This document shows, in pieces, positions 24,441-33,723 of a stretch of 57,863 bases of DNA. The stretch's first letter is position 1. The number at the start of each line of letters is the position of its first letter. The DNA comes from Pelagibius sp. (lineage in GTDB: Bacteria; Pseudomonadota; Alphaproteobacteria; Kiloniellales; Kiloniellaceae): NCBI GenBank assembly GCA_028280305.1, contig JANQMC010000023.1, positions 1-57,863 of the forward strand. The letters run 5' to 3'. The notes below the pieces were generated by a model. It worked only from the letters and a program-made list of their open reading frames with translations, was not told the origin of the DNA and searched no databases. A program made the position numbers and the translations under genes.

Positions 24441-26600
24441 ATGAAGTTGAGGCGGGTTCTCTACTGGACTGCCGCCGTGACTGCCGGCGTGTTTGTCGCC
24501 GGTTATGCCGCCCTTTCGTCGCTGCAGTTCGATGACCTGACCCGCCTGATCCAGGCGGAGGTCAAGAAGGCGACGGGCCGCGATCTGGTGGTGGCCGGGC
24601 CCGCCGATCTGGAGATCTCCCTCAGTCCCTCCGTCAATCTCCAGGACCTTAGCTTCGCCAATGCCGCCTGGGGCAGCCGGGCCGAGATGGTGACCGTCCG
24701 TCAGCTTGAGGTCGAAGTCGAGTTGCTGGCGCTCTTGACCGGCAACATCGTCATCAACCGTTTGGTCTTGGTTGAGCCGGACATCCTGTTGGAGACCTCT
24801 GCAGACGGACTTGGCAACTGGGAGTTCGGCGCCCCCGATGGGTCGGACGCCACGGCGGAAGCGGCCGATGAAGTCGGCGGCCGAGGCGGTGGCTCCGGAG
24901 CTCTTTCGGATGTGAATGACTTCGCCATCCGCGGCGGCCGTTTGGTCGTCAAGGGGATGGCGGGCGAGGAGACAACGCGCCTGGATCTTAAGGAGGCGAC
25001 AGGCAGCGCTCCCGCCGGCAGCGGTTCACGCAGTCTGACCCTGACCGGCAGCTATAACGACAATCCCTTTCGGGTCGAGGGCACCTTCGGCAGTCTGCGC
25101 GACATCCTTTCCGGTGAGGCGAGCCCGATCGATCTCGCCATCGACGCGGGAGGGGCCAGGGCAACGGTAGAGGGCAGCGCCGGCGATCTGACAGGATCTG
25201 CAGCCGCCGAACTCGCGGTTACCGCCGAAGGCGACAGCCTTGCCGGTTTCTCGGGCTTCGTGGGCAACACGCTGCCGGACCTGGGGCCCTATAAGCTTTC
25301 AAGCGACATCAGTATTGCCGGACAAAGTATTGATTTTTCAGGATTGGCGATGCAACTTGGGGGCAGTGATCTGGCTGGGGCAGGCAGCCTGGACCTTGCC
25401 GGAGAGCGGCCCAAGGTGACGGCGAAGCTTGCTTCCAGGACCCTGGACCTGTCGGATTTCTCGTCATCCGGGCCGGGAGATTCAGAGGGCCCTTCAGCCC
25501 CGGCAGACAGCGCGGCGGATCAGGCGGCGGGGCCGGGCGGCCGCATCTTTTCCAGAGAGCCTCTGCCCCTTGAGGCCCTGGCGGCATTTGATGGCGCGTT
25601 GACCCTGGGCGCTGCAGAGCTGCGCGTGACGCCGCGGCTTTTCCTGAATGACGTCGAACTGACCGCCCAGCTTACCAACGGCAACCTAAAGGTCGACCCG
25701 ATGCAGGGGCGGCTGGCGGGTGGGTTGTTGAGCGGCTCTGCAGGTCTTGACGCCGGCGCGGCGCCTGCCGCGCTGGATATCGACCTCAAGGGTGAGGGCA
25801 TGGACTTCGGCAGCCTGTTGCAGGCGGCGGAGGTCAGTGACCAGGTCGGCGGCGAGTTGGCGTTGGATGTCGTCCTTAGCGGGCGGGGGCAGTCCGCCCA
25901 CGCCTTGGCCGCCGGGCTGGACGGTCACGTTCAGGCGGTCTCAGAGGACGGCACCATCGACAATGCGCTGCTTGGATTCTTCAGCGCCGGGCTCAGCGAC
26001 ATCACCGGTCCGCTCTTCGGCACCTCGGATCGTGCCAATCTGAACTGCATCGTCGGCCGCTTCGACATTGCGGGCGGGCAGGCCGAGAGCCGCGCACTGG
26101 TTTTGGACACCGGGACCTTCGCCATTGCCGGTCAGGGCGGTATTGATCTTGAGGCCGAGCGCGTCAGTCTTTCGTTCGACACGGAAACCAGCGAGCCGAG
26201 CCTTGCCAGCCTGGCGGTGCCCTTTAAGGTCTTTGGTCCGATGGAGGATCCGAGCATCGTGCCCGATCCCATCGGGGCCGCTGCCAATGTGGTCGGCACT
26301 GTTGGCACCGTTGCTGAAACTGGTGGCAACATCGTCGGTGGGGTTGTCGACACCCTCGGCGGTCTGGTCGGCACCGGGCCGATAATCGGCAGGATCGGCA
26401 GTGACGAGACTCTCTGCGGCGAAGCCCTGGCCGCGGTCGGCCTGGCCGAGACAACGCCGCCTTCCTCTGACTCCGAGGTCAAGCCGGCCGATGGCGGACC
26501 GAAGCCGGGCTCGAAAGGTCTGGTCGAGGATGCCGGCGATGCCGCCAAGGAACTCGGGCGCGACTTGAAAGAGGGCATTAAGGGCTTGTTCGGGAACTGA
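24441..26600 (+). CDS. AsmA-family protein
   Basis: 719 aa protein anchored by one N-terminal membrane helix (VLYWTAAVTAGVFVAGYAAL) with a large periplasmic part. The N-terminal AsmA domain is recognisable in VKKATGRDLVVAGPADLEIS and LSPSVNLQDLSFANAAWGS; the C-terminal AsmA region has NALLGFFSAGLSDITGPLFG and DTGTFAIAGQGGIDLEAERV. AsmA-like proteins form hydrophobic-groove bridges implicated in outer-membrane lipid homeostasis. Low-complexity Gly/Asp/Ala stretches occur around residues 130-155 and in the C-terminus. It lies 2 nt after the HAD gene and 16 nt before the ATP12 gene. Confidence 0.88.
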   Translation: MKLRRVLYWTAAVTAGVFVAGYAALSSLQFDDLTRLIQAEVKKATGRDLVVAGPADLEISLSPSVNLQDLSFANAAWGSRAEMVTVRQLEVEVELLALLTGNIVINRLVLVEPDILLETSADGLGNWEFGAPDGSDATAEAADEVGGRGGGSGALSDVNDFAIRGGRLVVKGMAGEETTRLDLKEATGSAPAGSGSRSLTLTGSYNDNPFRVEGTFGSLRDILSGEASPIDLAIDAGGARATVEGSAGDLTGSAAAELAVTAEGDSLAGFSGFVGNTLPDLGPYKLSSDISIAGQSIDFSGLAMQLGGSDLAGAGSLDLAGERPKVTAKLASRTLDLSDFSSSGPGDSEGPSAPADSAADQAAGPGGRIFSREPLPLEALAAFDGALTLGAAELRVTPRLFLNDVELTAQLTNGNLKVDPMQGRLAGGLLSGSAGLDAGAAPAALDIDLKGEGMDFGSLLQAAEVSDQVGGELALDVVLSGRGQSAHALAAGLDGHVQAVSEDGTIDNALLGFFSAGLSDITGPLFGTSDRANLNCIVGRFDIAGGQAESRALVLDTGTFAIAGQGGIDLEAERVSLSFDTETSEPSLASLAVPFKVFGPMEDPSIVPDPIGAAANVVGTVGTVAETGGNIVGGVVDTLGGLVGTGPIIGRIGSDETLCGEALAAVGLAETTPPSSDSEVKPADGGPKPGSKGLVEDAGDAAKELGRDLKEGIKGLFGN

Positions 26601-26616
26601 TTTACCGGCTTTTCTC

Positions 26617-27333
26617 ATGCAAAAGATGAAGCGTTTCTACAAGGCCGCAACAGCGGGCTTAACCGACGGCGGCTATGGCGTCCTGCTGGACGGCCGTCCC
26701 ATCAAAACCCCGGCCAAGGCCGCTCTTGCCGTTGCCTCCCAGGCGCTGGCCGAGGCCATCGCCGAAGAGTGGCAGGGCCAGGGCGATGAGATCGACACGG
26801 CCCGCATGTCGATCAACAACCTGACCTGCACGGCTATCGATATCGTCGGTCCGCAGCGTCAACGGATCGTCGACGACTTGATCGACTATGGCGGCCACGA
26901 TCTGATCTGCTATTGGAGTGACGAGACGGGCGATCTGCTGAACCGTCAACAACAGCTATGGCAACCGTTGCTGGACTGGTCGGCGCAAAGCCTTGCCGCA
27001 CCGCTGTCGAAGACCTGCGGTGTGATCTCCCAAGATCAGCCGCCGGCGAGCCTCGCTGCCTTGCGGGACGCGGTTGAAGTCCATGACACGCTGGCGCTGA
27101 CGGGGCTGACCACGGCTGCGCAGGCGGCCGGTTCGCTGATCATCGGCCTTGCCTTGTCCCATGGCCGGCTGGACGCCGAAGAGGCCCATAGGCTCTCACA
27201 GCTTGACGAACTCTATCAGGCGGAACGTTGGGGAGAAGATGCTGAAGCCGCTGCCCGGCGCGAGCACTTGCGGCAGGAAATGCTCTCCGCCGCCCGTTTC
27301 CTCGAACTGGTTCGCCAGGGCGGCGCGGCGTAA
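26617..27333 (+). CDS. ATP12-family F1-ATPase assembly chaperone
   Basis: 238 aa. Homologues of mitochondrial Atp12 bind the F1 alpha subunit and help assemble F1-ATPase; they are typical of alphaproteobacteria. Visible features: MKRFYKAATAGLTDGGYGVL, LDGRPIKTPAKAALAV, IAEEWQGQGDEIDTARMSIN and DLICYWSDETGDLLNRQQQL, which together are characteristic. The start could also be the ATG at 26626. It is the last gene of the HAD-AsmA-ATP12 group and converges with the chemoreceptor-globin gene (4 nt apart). Confidence 0.9.
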   Translation: MQKMKRFYKAATAGLTDGGYGVLLDGRPIKTPAKAALAVASQALAEAIAEEWQGQGDEIDTARMSINNLTCTAIDIVGPQRQRIVDDLIDYGGHDLICYWSDETGDLLNRQQQLWQPLLDWSAQSLAAPLSKTCGVISQDQPPASLAALRDAVEVHDTLALTGLTTAAQAAGSLIIGLALSHGRLDAEEAHRLSQLDELYQAERWGEDAEAAARREHLRQEMLSAARFLELVRQGGAA

Positions 27334-27337
27334 GGTC

Positions 27338-28288
27338 TTAGACGCTGCGTGTTGCCGGCGGTTCCTGGGCGCCCTGCTGCATGACATCCGCCAGAATGCC
27401 ATAGGTCTTGGCCCAGGCCGCTTCGACGGCCGGGGTGTACGTGTCCTGCAGTCCCTGCTGGAGGGTCCACAACAGAGCGTTGGCGACGCTCTCATAATGG
27501 TTGGGCTGGATGCCGTAGGCGTGATGACGCTGACCCATGACCTTTACCGCCGGCACCAGTTTATCGAGTTTTTCCAGGCTGGCGACCGCGGTCTTCAGCA
27601 CCGCCATGAGCTTGCGGCCCTGTTCGGTCATGTCGCCCTTGAAGAGCGGTTTGGTGCTGGGGTCGATCTCGAAGAGCCTGCCGTAAAACAGGGCCGCGGC
27701 ATCGTCGGCAATCGGCTCCACCGCGGCAAAGGTATCCTGCACCAGTCTGATTTCTGAGGGGCTGAGCGGGCCGTCGGCGGCGGATGCGCTCGGCGTCGGC
27801 GCTGCCGCCGGTTCAGGTCGCTCGGAGGCGGATGCCGGCGGCGCTGGTTCCGGCTTCTGTTCTGATGCTGCGGCCTTCGGTGCCGCGGCTTTCGGCTCGG
27901 CAGCGCCTTGTCCCGCCTTGGCCTGCTTGCGCTCCGATTCCGTGTTCAGGCTGGAAAGCTGGTCGATCCTTTGGGTCAGACTCTCGACGATCTCGCCGAT
28001 CTGGTTGGTCGCCTTGCTGGTCTGCCCGGCGAGCTGCTTCACCTCGCCCGCGACGACGGCAAAGCCCTTGCCGGCCTCGCCGGCGCGTGCCGCCTCAATG
28101 GTGGCGTTCAGCGCCAGCAGATTGGTTTGCTTGGCAATCGCCTCGATCTGGCCGGCCATATTGGCGACATTCCCGACTTCATCGCGCAGCGCCTCGATCT
28201 GCTCGGCAATGCCGCCGGCGGAGGCCTTGTCGGCAGATTCGGGTTTTTGACTGATGGCGGCGGCGGTGCTGGCGTCTTTGGCTGGCAT
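27338..28288 (-). CDS. Soluble chemoreceptor signalling tip fused to a C-terminal globin
   Basis: 316 aa with no membrane segment. Residues about 27-110 are the hairpin tip of a methyl-accepting chemotaxis protein ([20 protein letters not shown], then [20 protein letters not shown]), the region that contacts CheA/CheW. A Pro/Ala-rich linker (115-172) leads to a globin of the Vitreoscilla/flavohaemoglobin type (about 174-305). Matches to that family are B10 Tyr (Y202 in FYGRLF), E7 Gln (Q223) and the proximal His (H255 in GQRHHAYG), so haem and O2 or NO binding is likely. Classical globin-coupled sensors have the globin at the N-terminus; here the order is reversed. Start ATG 28288 has AGGA 6 nt upstream. 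Confidence 0.88.
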   Translation of the reverse strand: MPAKDASTAAAISQKPESADKASAGGIAEQIEALRDEVGNVANMAGQIEAIAKQTNLLALNATIEAARAGEAGKGFAVVAGEVKQLAGQTSKATNQIGEIVESLTQRIDQLSSLNTESERKQAKAGQGAAEPKAAAPKAAASEQKPEPAPPASASERPEPAAAPTPSASAADGPLSPSEIRLVQDTFAAVEPIADDAAALFYGRLFEIDPSTKPLFKGDMTEQGRKLMAVLKTAVASLEKLDKLVPAVKVMGQRHHAYGIQPNHYESVANALLWTLQQGLQDTYTPAVEAAWAKTYGILADVMQQGAQEPPATRSV

Positions 28289-28537
28289 GTACTGTCCTGC
28301 GGGCACTGTTGAGGTTCTGGGTAGGCTGTCCTAGAGCCTTGTATCCGGCCGCCGTTAATAATCGACTAATTATAATCATAATGCTCATTTTCGAGCTTTT
28401 GCCGGGTCGAATGCCGGGAAAGCCGGCCGGGTGGTGCTTGCCCCGGTCCCGTGCTATCAGCTTTTGCGAATTCTTCCACTTGTGGATCGATCAGCGACGA
28501 TGGCGGCCCGGGATCGGGCGAGGGGACGGCAAAGGCG

Positions 28538-30070
<1,533 letters not shown>

Positions 30071-30151
30071 GTTTGGTTCCGGCGGTGCCCGCCCGCAGCG
30101 CACCCGGCTGCGTTGGATGAAGTCGCCGCGACTTCAGAGGAGAGACGCTTC

Positions 30152-30766
30152 GTGAAGCTCTATGCAGATTCGTCTTCAGGAAATTGCTATAAGGTACAGT
30201 TGTTATTGAATTTTCTGGGTCAGCCCTATGATCTGGAGGAAATCAACGTCCTCTCGGGGGACACGCGTCAGCCTGCGTTTTTGGCCAAGAATCCCAACGG
30301 CCGCATTCCTCTGCTGGAACTGGACGACGGGACCCACTTGCCGGAATCCAATGCCATTCTCTTTTACCTCGCCGAAGGTACATCTTTCCTGCCGACGGAC
30401 CGCCTCCAGCGGGCGCGGGTGCTGCAGTGGATGTTCTTTGAACAATACAGCCACGAGCCTTACATCGCCGTGCTGCGGTTCTGGAAGCAATACGCGGGCA
30501 AGACACAAGCCGATGAGCCGGGCTGGGCCGAGCGCGAAGCCAAGGGCTATGCCGCGCTGGATGTGATGGACCGGGAACTGGCGAAGGGCCCCTGGTTTGT
30601 CGGAGAGACGCCCAGCATCGCCGACATCGCGCTCTACGCCTATACCCACGTCGCCGATCACGGCGGTTTCGATCTGTCTTCCTACGGGTCGATCAACGGC
30701 TGGCTGGAACGGATGGCGGGCCTGCCGGGCTACATTCCCATCGCACCGCCGCCTGAGCGCCGCTAA
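30152..30766 (+). CDS. Glutathione S-transferase family protein
   Basis: 204 aa from GTG 30152, preceded by AGAGGAG. The N-terminal thioredoxin-like domain begins MKLYADSSSGNCYKVQLLLN, with the possible catalytic Ser/Cys in the SSSGNC segment, and contains the cis-proline and glutathione-contact region NPNGRIPLLELDDGTHLPES (about 49-68). The helical C-terminal domain has FVGETPSIADIALYAYTHVA with the conserved N-capping Asp. The substrate is unknown. It lies between pccB and pccA, so a link to acyl-CoA metabolism or just cotranscription is possible. An upstream in-frame ATG at 30113 has no RBS. Confidence 0.88.
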   Translation: MKLYADSSSGNCYKVQLLLNFLGQPYDLEEINVLSGDTRQPAFLAKNPNGRIPLLELDDGTHLPESNAILFYLAEGTSFLPTDRLQRARVLQWMFFEQYSHEPYIAVLRFWKQYAGKTQADEPGWAEREAKGYAALDVMDRELAKGPWFVGETPSIADIALYAYTHVADHGGFDLSSYGSINGWLERMAGLPGYIPIAPPPERR

Positions 30767-30940
30767 GGGGGCCCCGAGTGCGGCCAGGGGGCCAGAGCAG
30801 GGGAAGCGGATTGCCAAGCAAGCGGCAAAGCAAGTACACAAGCAGAGGTTCATAAAACAGCAAAACAACAAGGTGTCGTCTGGGTGGATTTCGGGCCGGG
30901 GGTAGGACCGAACCTTAGGAAACCGACGTGATAGGGGCGG
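30767..30940 (+). other. A-rich spacer before pccA
   Basis: A 174 nt spacer whose middle (30810-30875) is unusually rich in A and CAAG/CAAA words (AAGCAAGCGGCAAAGCAAG, AAACAGCAAAACAACAAGG) compared with the GC-rich flanks. No ORF, promoter or hairpin stood out. It may be an unstructured leader or a rut-like or Hfq-binding tract; this is speculation. Confidence 0.35.
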
Positions 30941-32947
30941 ATGTTCAAGAAAATCCTCATTGCCAACCGCGGCGAGATTGCCTGCCGCATCATCAAGACC
31001 TGCAAGCGGATGGGCATCCGGACGGTCGCTGTCTATTCCGCCGCGGATGCCGATGCCCTGCATGTTCGCCAGGCGGATGAGGCCGTGGCCATCGGTCCGG
31101 CGGCTGCGGCCGAAAGCTATCTGGTGATGGAGAAGATCATCGCCGCGGCGAAGCAGACCGGGGCCGAGGCGGTACATCCCGGTTTCGGCTTCCTGTCGGA
31201 GAACGCCGCTTTCGTCGAGGCGCTGGAGGCCGCCGGGCTGGTCTTCATCGGCCCGCCGGTGAAAGCCATCGGCGCCATGGGCGATAAGATCACCTCCAAG
31301 AAGCTGGCGGCGGCGGCCAAGGTCAGCACCGTGCCCGGCCATCCCGATGCCATCGAGGACGAGGAAGAGGCGGTAAGGGTCGCCGGAGACATCGGCTATC
31401 CCGTGATGATCAAGGCTTCCGCCGGCGGCGGCGGCAAAGGCATGCGGGTTGCGGCCAACGAAGCCGAGGCCCGTGAAGGCCTGCGGTCGGCCCGCAACGA
31501 GGCCCGCGCCAGCTTCGGCGACGAGCGGGTCTTCATTGAGAAGTTCATCGAACAGCCGCGCCATATCGAGATCCAGGTCCTGGCCGACGCCCACGGCAAG
31601 ACCCTGCATCTGGGCGAGCGTGAATGCTCGATCCAGCGCCGCCACCAGAAGGTCGTAGAGGAGGCGCCATCGCCCTTCCTCGATGCCGAGACCCGGGCTG
31701 CGATGGGGGCCGAGGCGGTGGCCCTGGCGGCGGCGGTGGATTACCGCTCGGCGGGGACGGTGGAGTTCATTGTTGACAAGAACAAGAACTTCTATTTTCT
31801 TGAAATGAATACGAGAATTCAGGTCGAGCATCCGGTGACGGAACTGATCACCGGTCTCGATCTTGTGGAGTGGATGATCCGCATCGCGGCTGGCGAGCCG
31901 CTGTCTTTTGGTCAGGATGACGTAACCCTGGACGGCTGGGCGGTGGAGACCCGGGTCTATGCCGAGGACCCCCTGCGCGACTTCATGCCCTCCATCGGCC
32001 GTCTGGTGCGTTACCGGGAACCTCCGGCGCCGGAAGAGCCCGGCATCACCGTGCGGGTCGACACCGGCGTGACCGAGGGGTCGGAAATCTCGATGTTCTA
32101 CGATCCTATGATTGCCAAGCTGGTCACCCACGGGCCCGACCGCGCCGCTGCCATCGCCGCGATGCAGGTGGCTCTGGATGCCTATCTGGTGCGCGGTATC
32201 AGCCACAACGTCGCTTTTCTGGCCTCGGTGATGGCCAACCCGCGGTTCCGCGACGGCGATATCTCGACGAACTTCATCGCCGAGGAATTTCCCGACGGTT
32301 TCCAGGGTGCCGTGGCCGCGCCGGAAACCCGGGATGCACTGATCGGCGTCGCCGCTGTTCTGCGGCACCGCAGAGCGGGGCAGGAGGCAGCCATCTCCGG
32401 CCAGATGGATGGCGTGCCCGACTTCGATCCCTCCAAGCCGGCAGACTGGGTGGTCATGCTCGGTGCGGAGCCGCACCCGCGCCGGGTGGTTCCGGTCGAC
32501 GGCGCCTACCGTGTCACCAACGGCGAGGCCGCCCTGCTGATCGAGACCGATGCCCGGCCGGGTGATCTGGTCGTTCCCTGCTTTATCGACGGACGGGCGG
32601 TAACGGTTCAGACCGAGCGGCGCGGACCGGCCCTTCGGCTCGGTCATGCCGGAACCTCTCTTGAGGTTCTGGTGATGACCCCTCAGGTGGCGGCGCTCGC
32701 AGAGCAGATGCCGGTTAAGGAGCCGCCCGATCTCTCGCGTTTCCTGCTCTCGCCCATGCCGGGTCTGCTGATGTCCCTGGCCGTGGAGGAAGGGCAGGCG
32801 GTGAAGGCCGGACAGGAACTGGCGGTGGTCGAGGCCATGAAGATGGAAAACATCTTGCGGGCCGCCCGCGACGGCAAGGTCGCCAAGGTCCACGCCGGTC
32901 CCGGGGAAAGCCTGGCCGTCGATCAGGCGATCCTCGAATTCGACTAG
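30941..32947 (+). CDS. pccA: Propionyl-CoA carboxylase alpha subunit (biotin carboxylase + BCCP)
   Basis: 668 aa biotin-dependent subunit that carboxylates its own biotin with ATP and bicarbonate. The N-terminal biotin carboxylase domain has MFKKILIANRGEIACRIIKT, the ATP-grasp loop KASAGGGGKGMRVA, GERECSIQRRHQKVVEEAPS and FLEMNTRIQVEHPVTELITG. The C-terminal biotin domain has the attachment motif VVEAMKMENIL. The layout (BC, BT-like linker, BCCP) and size agree with alphaproteobacterial PccA; methylcrotonyl-CoA carboxylase alpha is the main alternative, but the nearby beta subunit is PccB-like. Confidence 0.92.
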   Translation: MFKKILIANRGEIACRIIKTCKRMGIRTVAVYSAADADALHVRQADEAVAIGPAAAAESYLVMEKIIAAAKQTGAEAVHPGFGFLSENAAFVEALEAAGLVFIGPPVKAIGAMGDKITSKKLAAAAKVSTVPGHPDAIEDEEEAVRVAGDIGYPVMIKASAGGGGKGMRVAANEAEAREGLRSARNEARASFGDERVFIEKFIEQPRHIEIQVLADAHGKTLHLGERECSIQRRHQKVVEEAPSPFLDAETRAAMGAEAVALAAAVDYRSAGTVEFIVDKNKNFYFLEMNTRIQVEHPVTELITGLDLVEWMIRIAAGEPLSFGQDDVTLDGWAVETRVYAEDPLRDFMPSIGRLVRYREPPAPEEPGITVRVDTGVTEGSEISMFYDPMIAKLVTHGPDRAAAIAAMQVALDAYLVRGISHNVAFLASVMANPRFRDGDISTNFIAEEFPDGFQGAVAAPETRDALIGVAAVLRHRRAGQEAAISGQMDGVPDFDPSKPADWVVMLGAEPHPRRVVPVDGAYRVTNGEAALLIETDARPGDLVVPCFIDGRAVTVQTERRGPALRLGHAGTSLEVLVMTPQVAALAEQMPVKEPPDLSRFLLSPMPGLLMSLAVEEGQAVKAGQELAVVEAMKMENILRAARDGKVAKVHAGPGESLAVDQAILEFD

Positions 32948-32968
32948 TCCGGATTAAACCTCCAGACC

Positions 32969-33409
32969 ATGGACCAGCTTGAGCGCCCGACGGAACTGAC
33001 CTGGGACGAAAGGCGGTCCTGGTTCGAAGATCTGGAAGCCGGCCATGCGGTGGCAGGCGCCCCGGCGCCGAGCGAGCAGGCCTGCGCCCTGATGATCGAT
33101 CTTCAGGCGGTGTTCTGCAGCGGCGCCTGGGCCGCCGCCGTGATCCTGGCCTATGCGATTGCCGAGGCCCAGGGCAGCCGGCGCGGGGCCTGTCCCGCCG
33201 GCGTCGCCGAACAGGACTGGAAGTGGCTGCGCGGCTTGCGGAACCGGCTGGTCCATGAAAATCCGGGCAAGGCAGCCTTTACCGTCGAAGACCAGTGGAT
33301 GCGCCGGGCGCTCTGGGAGGAGCGGGCCCGCCGGTCCATCGTGACAGCCTTTGCCGCACTTTATCCGGAGCCAACCGGAAGCGGGGGTGAGGCGAAGGAG
33401 GGGCTGTGA
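32969..33409 (+). CDS. Hypothetical protein with HEPN-like RNxxxH motif
   Basis: 146 aa, predicted to be mostly alpha-helical, function unknown. Helical segments are ALMIDLQAVFCSGAWAAAVI followed by LAYAIAEAQGS, and EQDWKWLRGLRNRLVHE. The latter contains R91-N92-x-L-V-H96, the R-x4-H pattern of HEPN domains and of DUF4145-type proteins. HEPN proteins can be RNases or non-catalytic nucleotide-binding modules. It lies 21 nt after pccA and its stop overlaps the acylphosphatase start, so it is part of the same transcription unit rather than a mobile toxin-antitoxin locus; no antitoxin partner is adjacent. Confidence 0.6.
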   Translation: MDQLERPTELTWDERRSWFEDLEAGHAVAGAPAPSEQACALMIDLQAVFCSGAWAAAVILAYAIAEAQGSRRGACPAGVAEQDWKWLRGLRNRLVHENPGKAAFTVEDQWMRRALWEERARRSIVTAFAALYPEPTGSGGEAKEGL

Positions 33410-33684
33410 CCAAGGCGCTGCATGTCGTGATCTCCGGCCGCGTCCAGGGCGTTTGGTTTCGCGGCTGGACGCGCCAAACGGCGGCGTCCTTCGGCCTGGA
33501 CGGCTGGGTGCGCAATCGGCGCGACGGTTGTGTCGAGGCGGTCTTTTCCGGCGATGCGGAAAAGGTGGATGCCATGCTTCAGGCCTGTTCCCAGGGACCG
33601 CAAATGGCCCGCGTGACCGCAGTGGAAAGTTGCGTGTATGATGGTCAGGTTGACCCTGGGTTTGTTGTAAAGACAACAACTTGA
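33406..33684 (+). CDS. acyP: Acylphosphatase
   Basis: 92 aa enzyme hydrolysing acyl phosphates such as acetyl phosphate. It has the signature GRVQGVWFRGWTRQTA, with the catalytic Arg, and GWVRNRRDGCVEAVFSG, with the catalytic Asn. The GTG start at 33406 overlaps the stop of the HEPN-like gene (GTGA). The length is that of the common single-domain form. The 3' end holds a short inverted repeat (33662-33679). It is followed by the transglycosylase gene. Confidence 0.92.
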   Translation: MTKALHVVISGRVQGVWFRGWTRQTAASFGLDGWVRNRRDGCVEAVFSGDAEKVDAMLQACSQGPQMARVTAVESCVYDGQVDPGFVVKTTT

Positions 33685-33723
33685 GAGGCATTTCTTAAAG
33701 TGTACCTGAGGATGCGGAGAGGG

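Noticed and set aside
30203..32893. 896-codon open frame on the minus strand, antisense to pccA and the GST gene
   Set aside because: GC-rich genes of this genome leave long open frames on the opposite strand. The translated sequence is His/Arg/Gly-rich without any domain, while the plus strand has full-length pccA.
32969..33409. HEPN toxin of a toxin-antitoxin pair
   Set aside because: No MNT or other antitoxin gene is adjacent, and the gene is tightly coupled to metabolic neighbours with normal composition.
33662..33679. Inverted repeat TTGTTGT/ACAACAA at the 3' end of acyP
   Set aside because: Inside the coding sequence, short and AT-rich, and without a following T-tract; not a convincing terminator.
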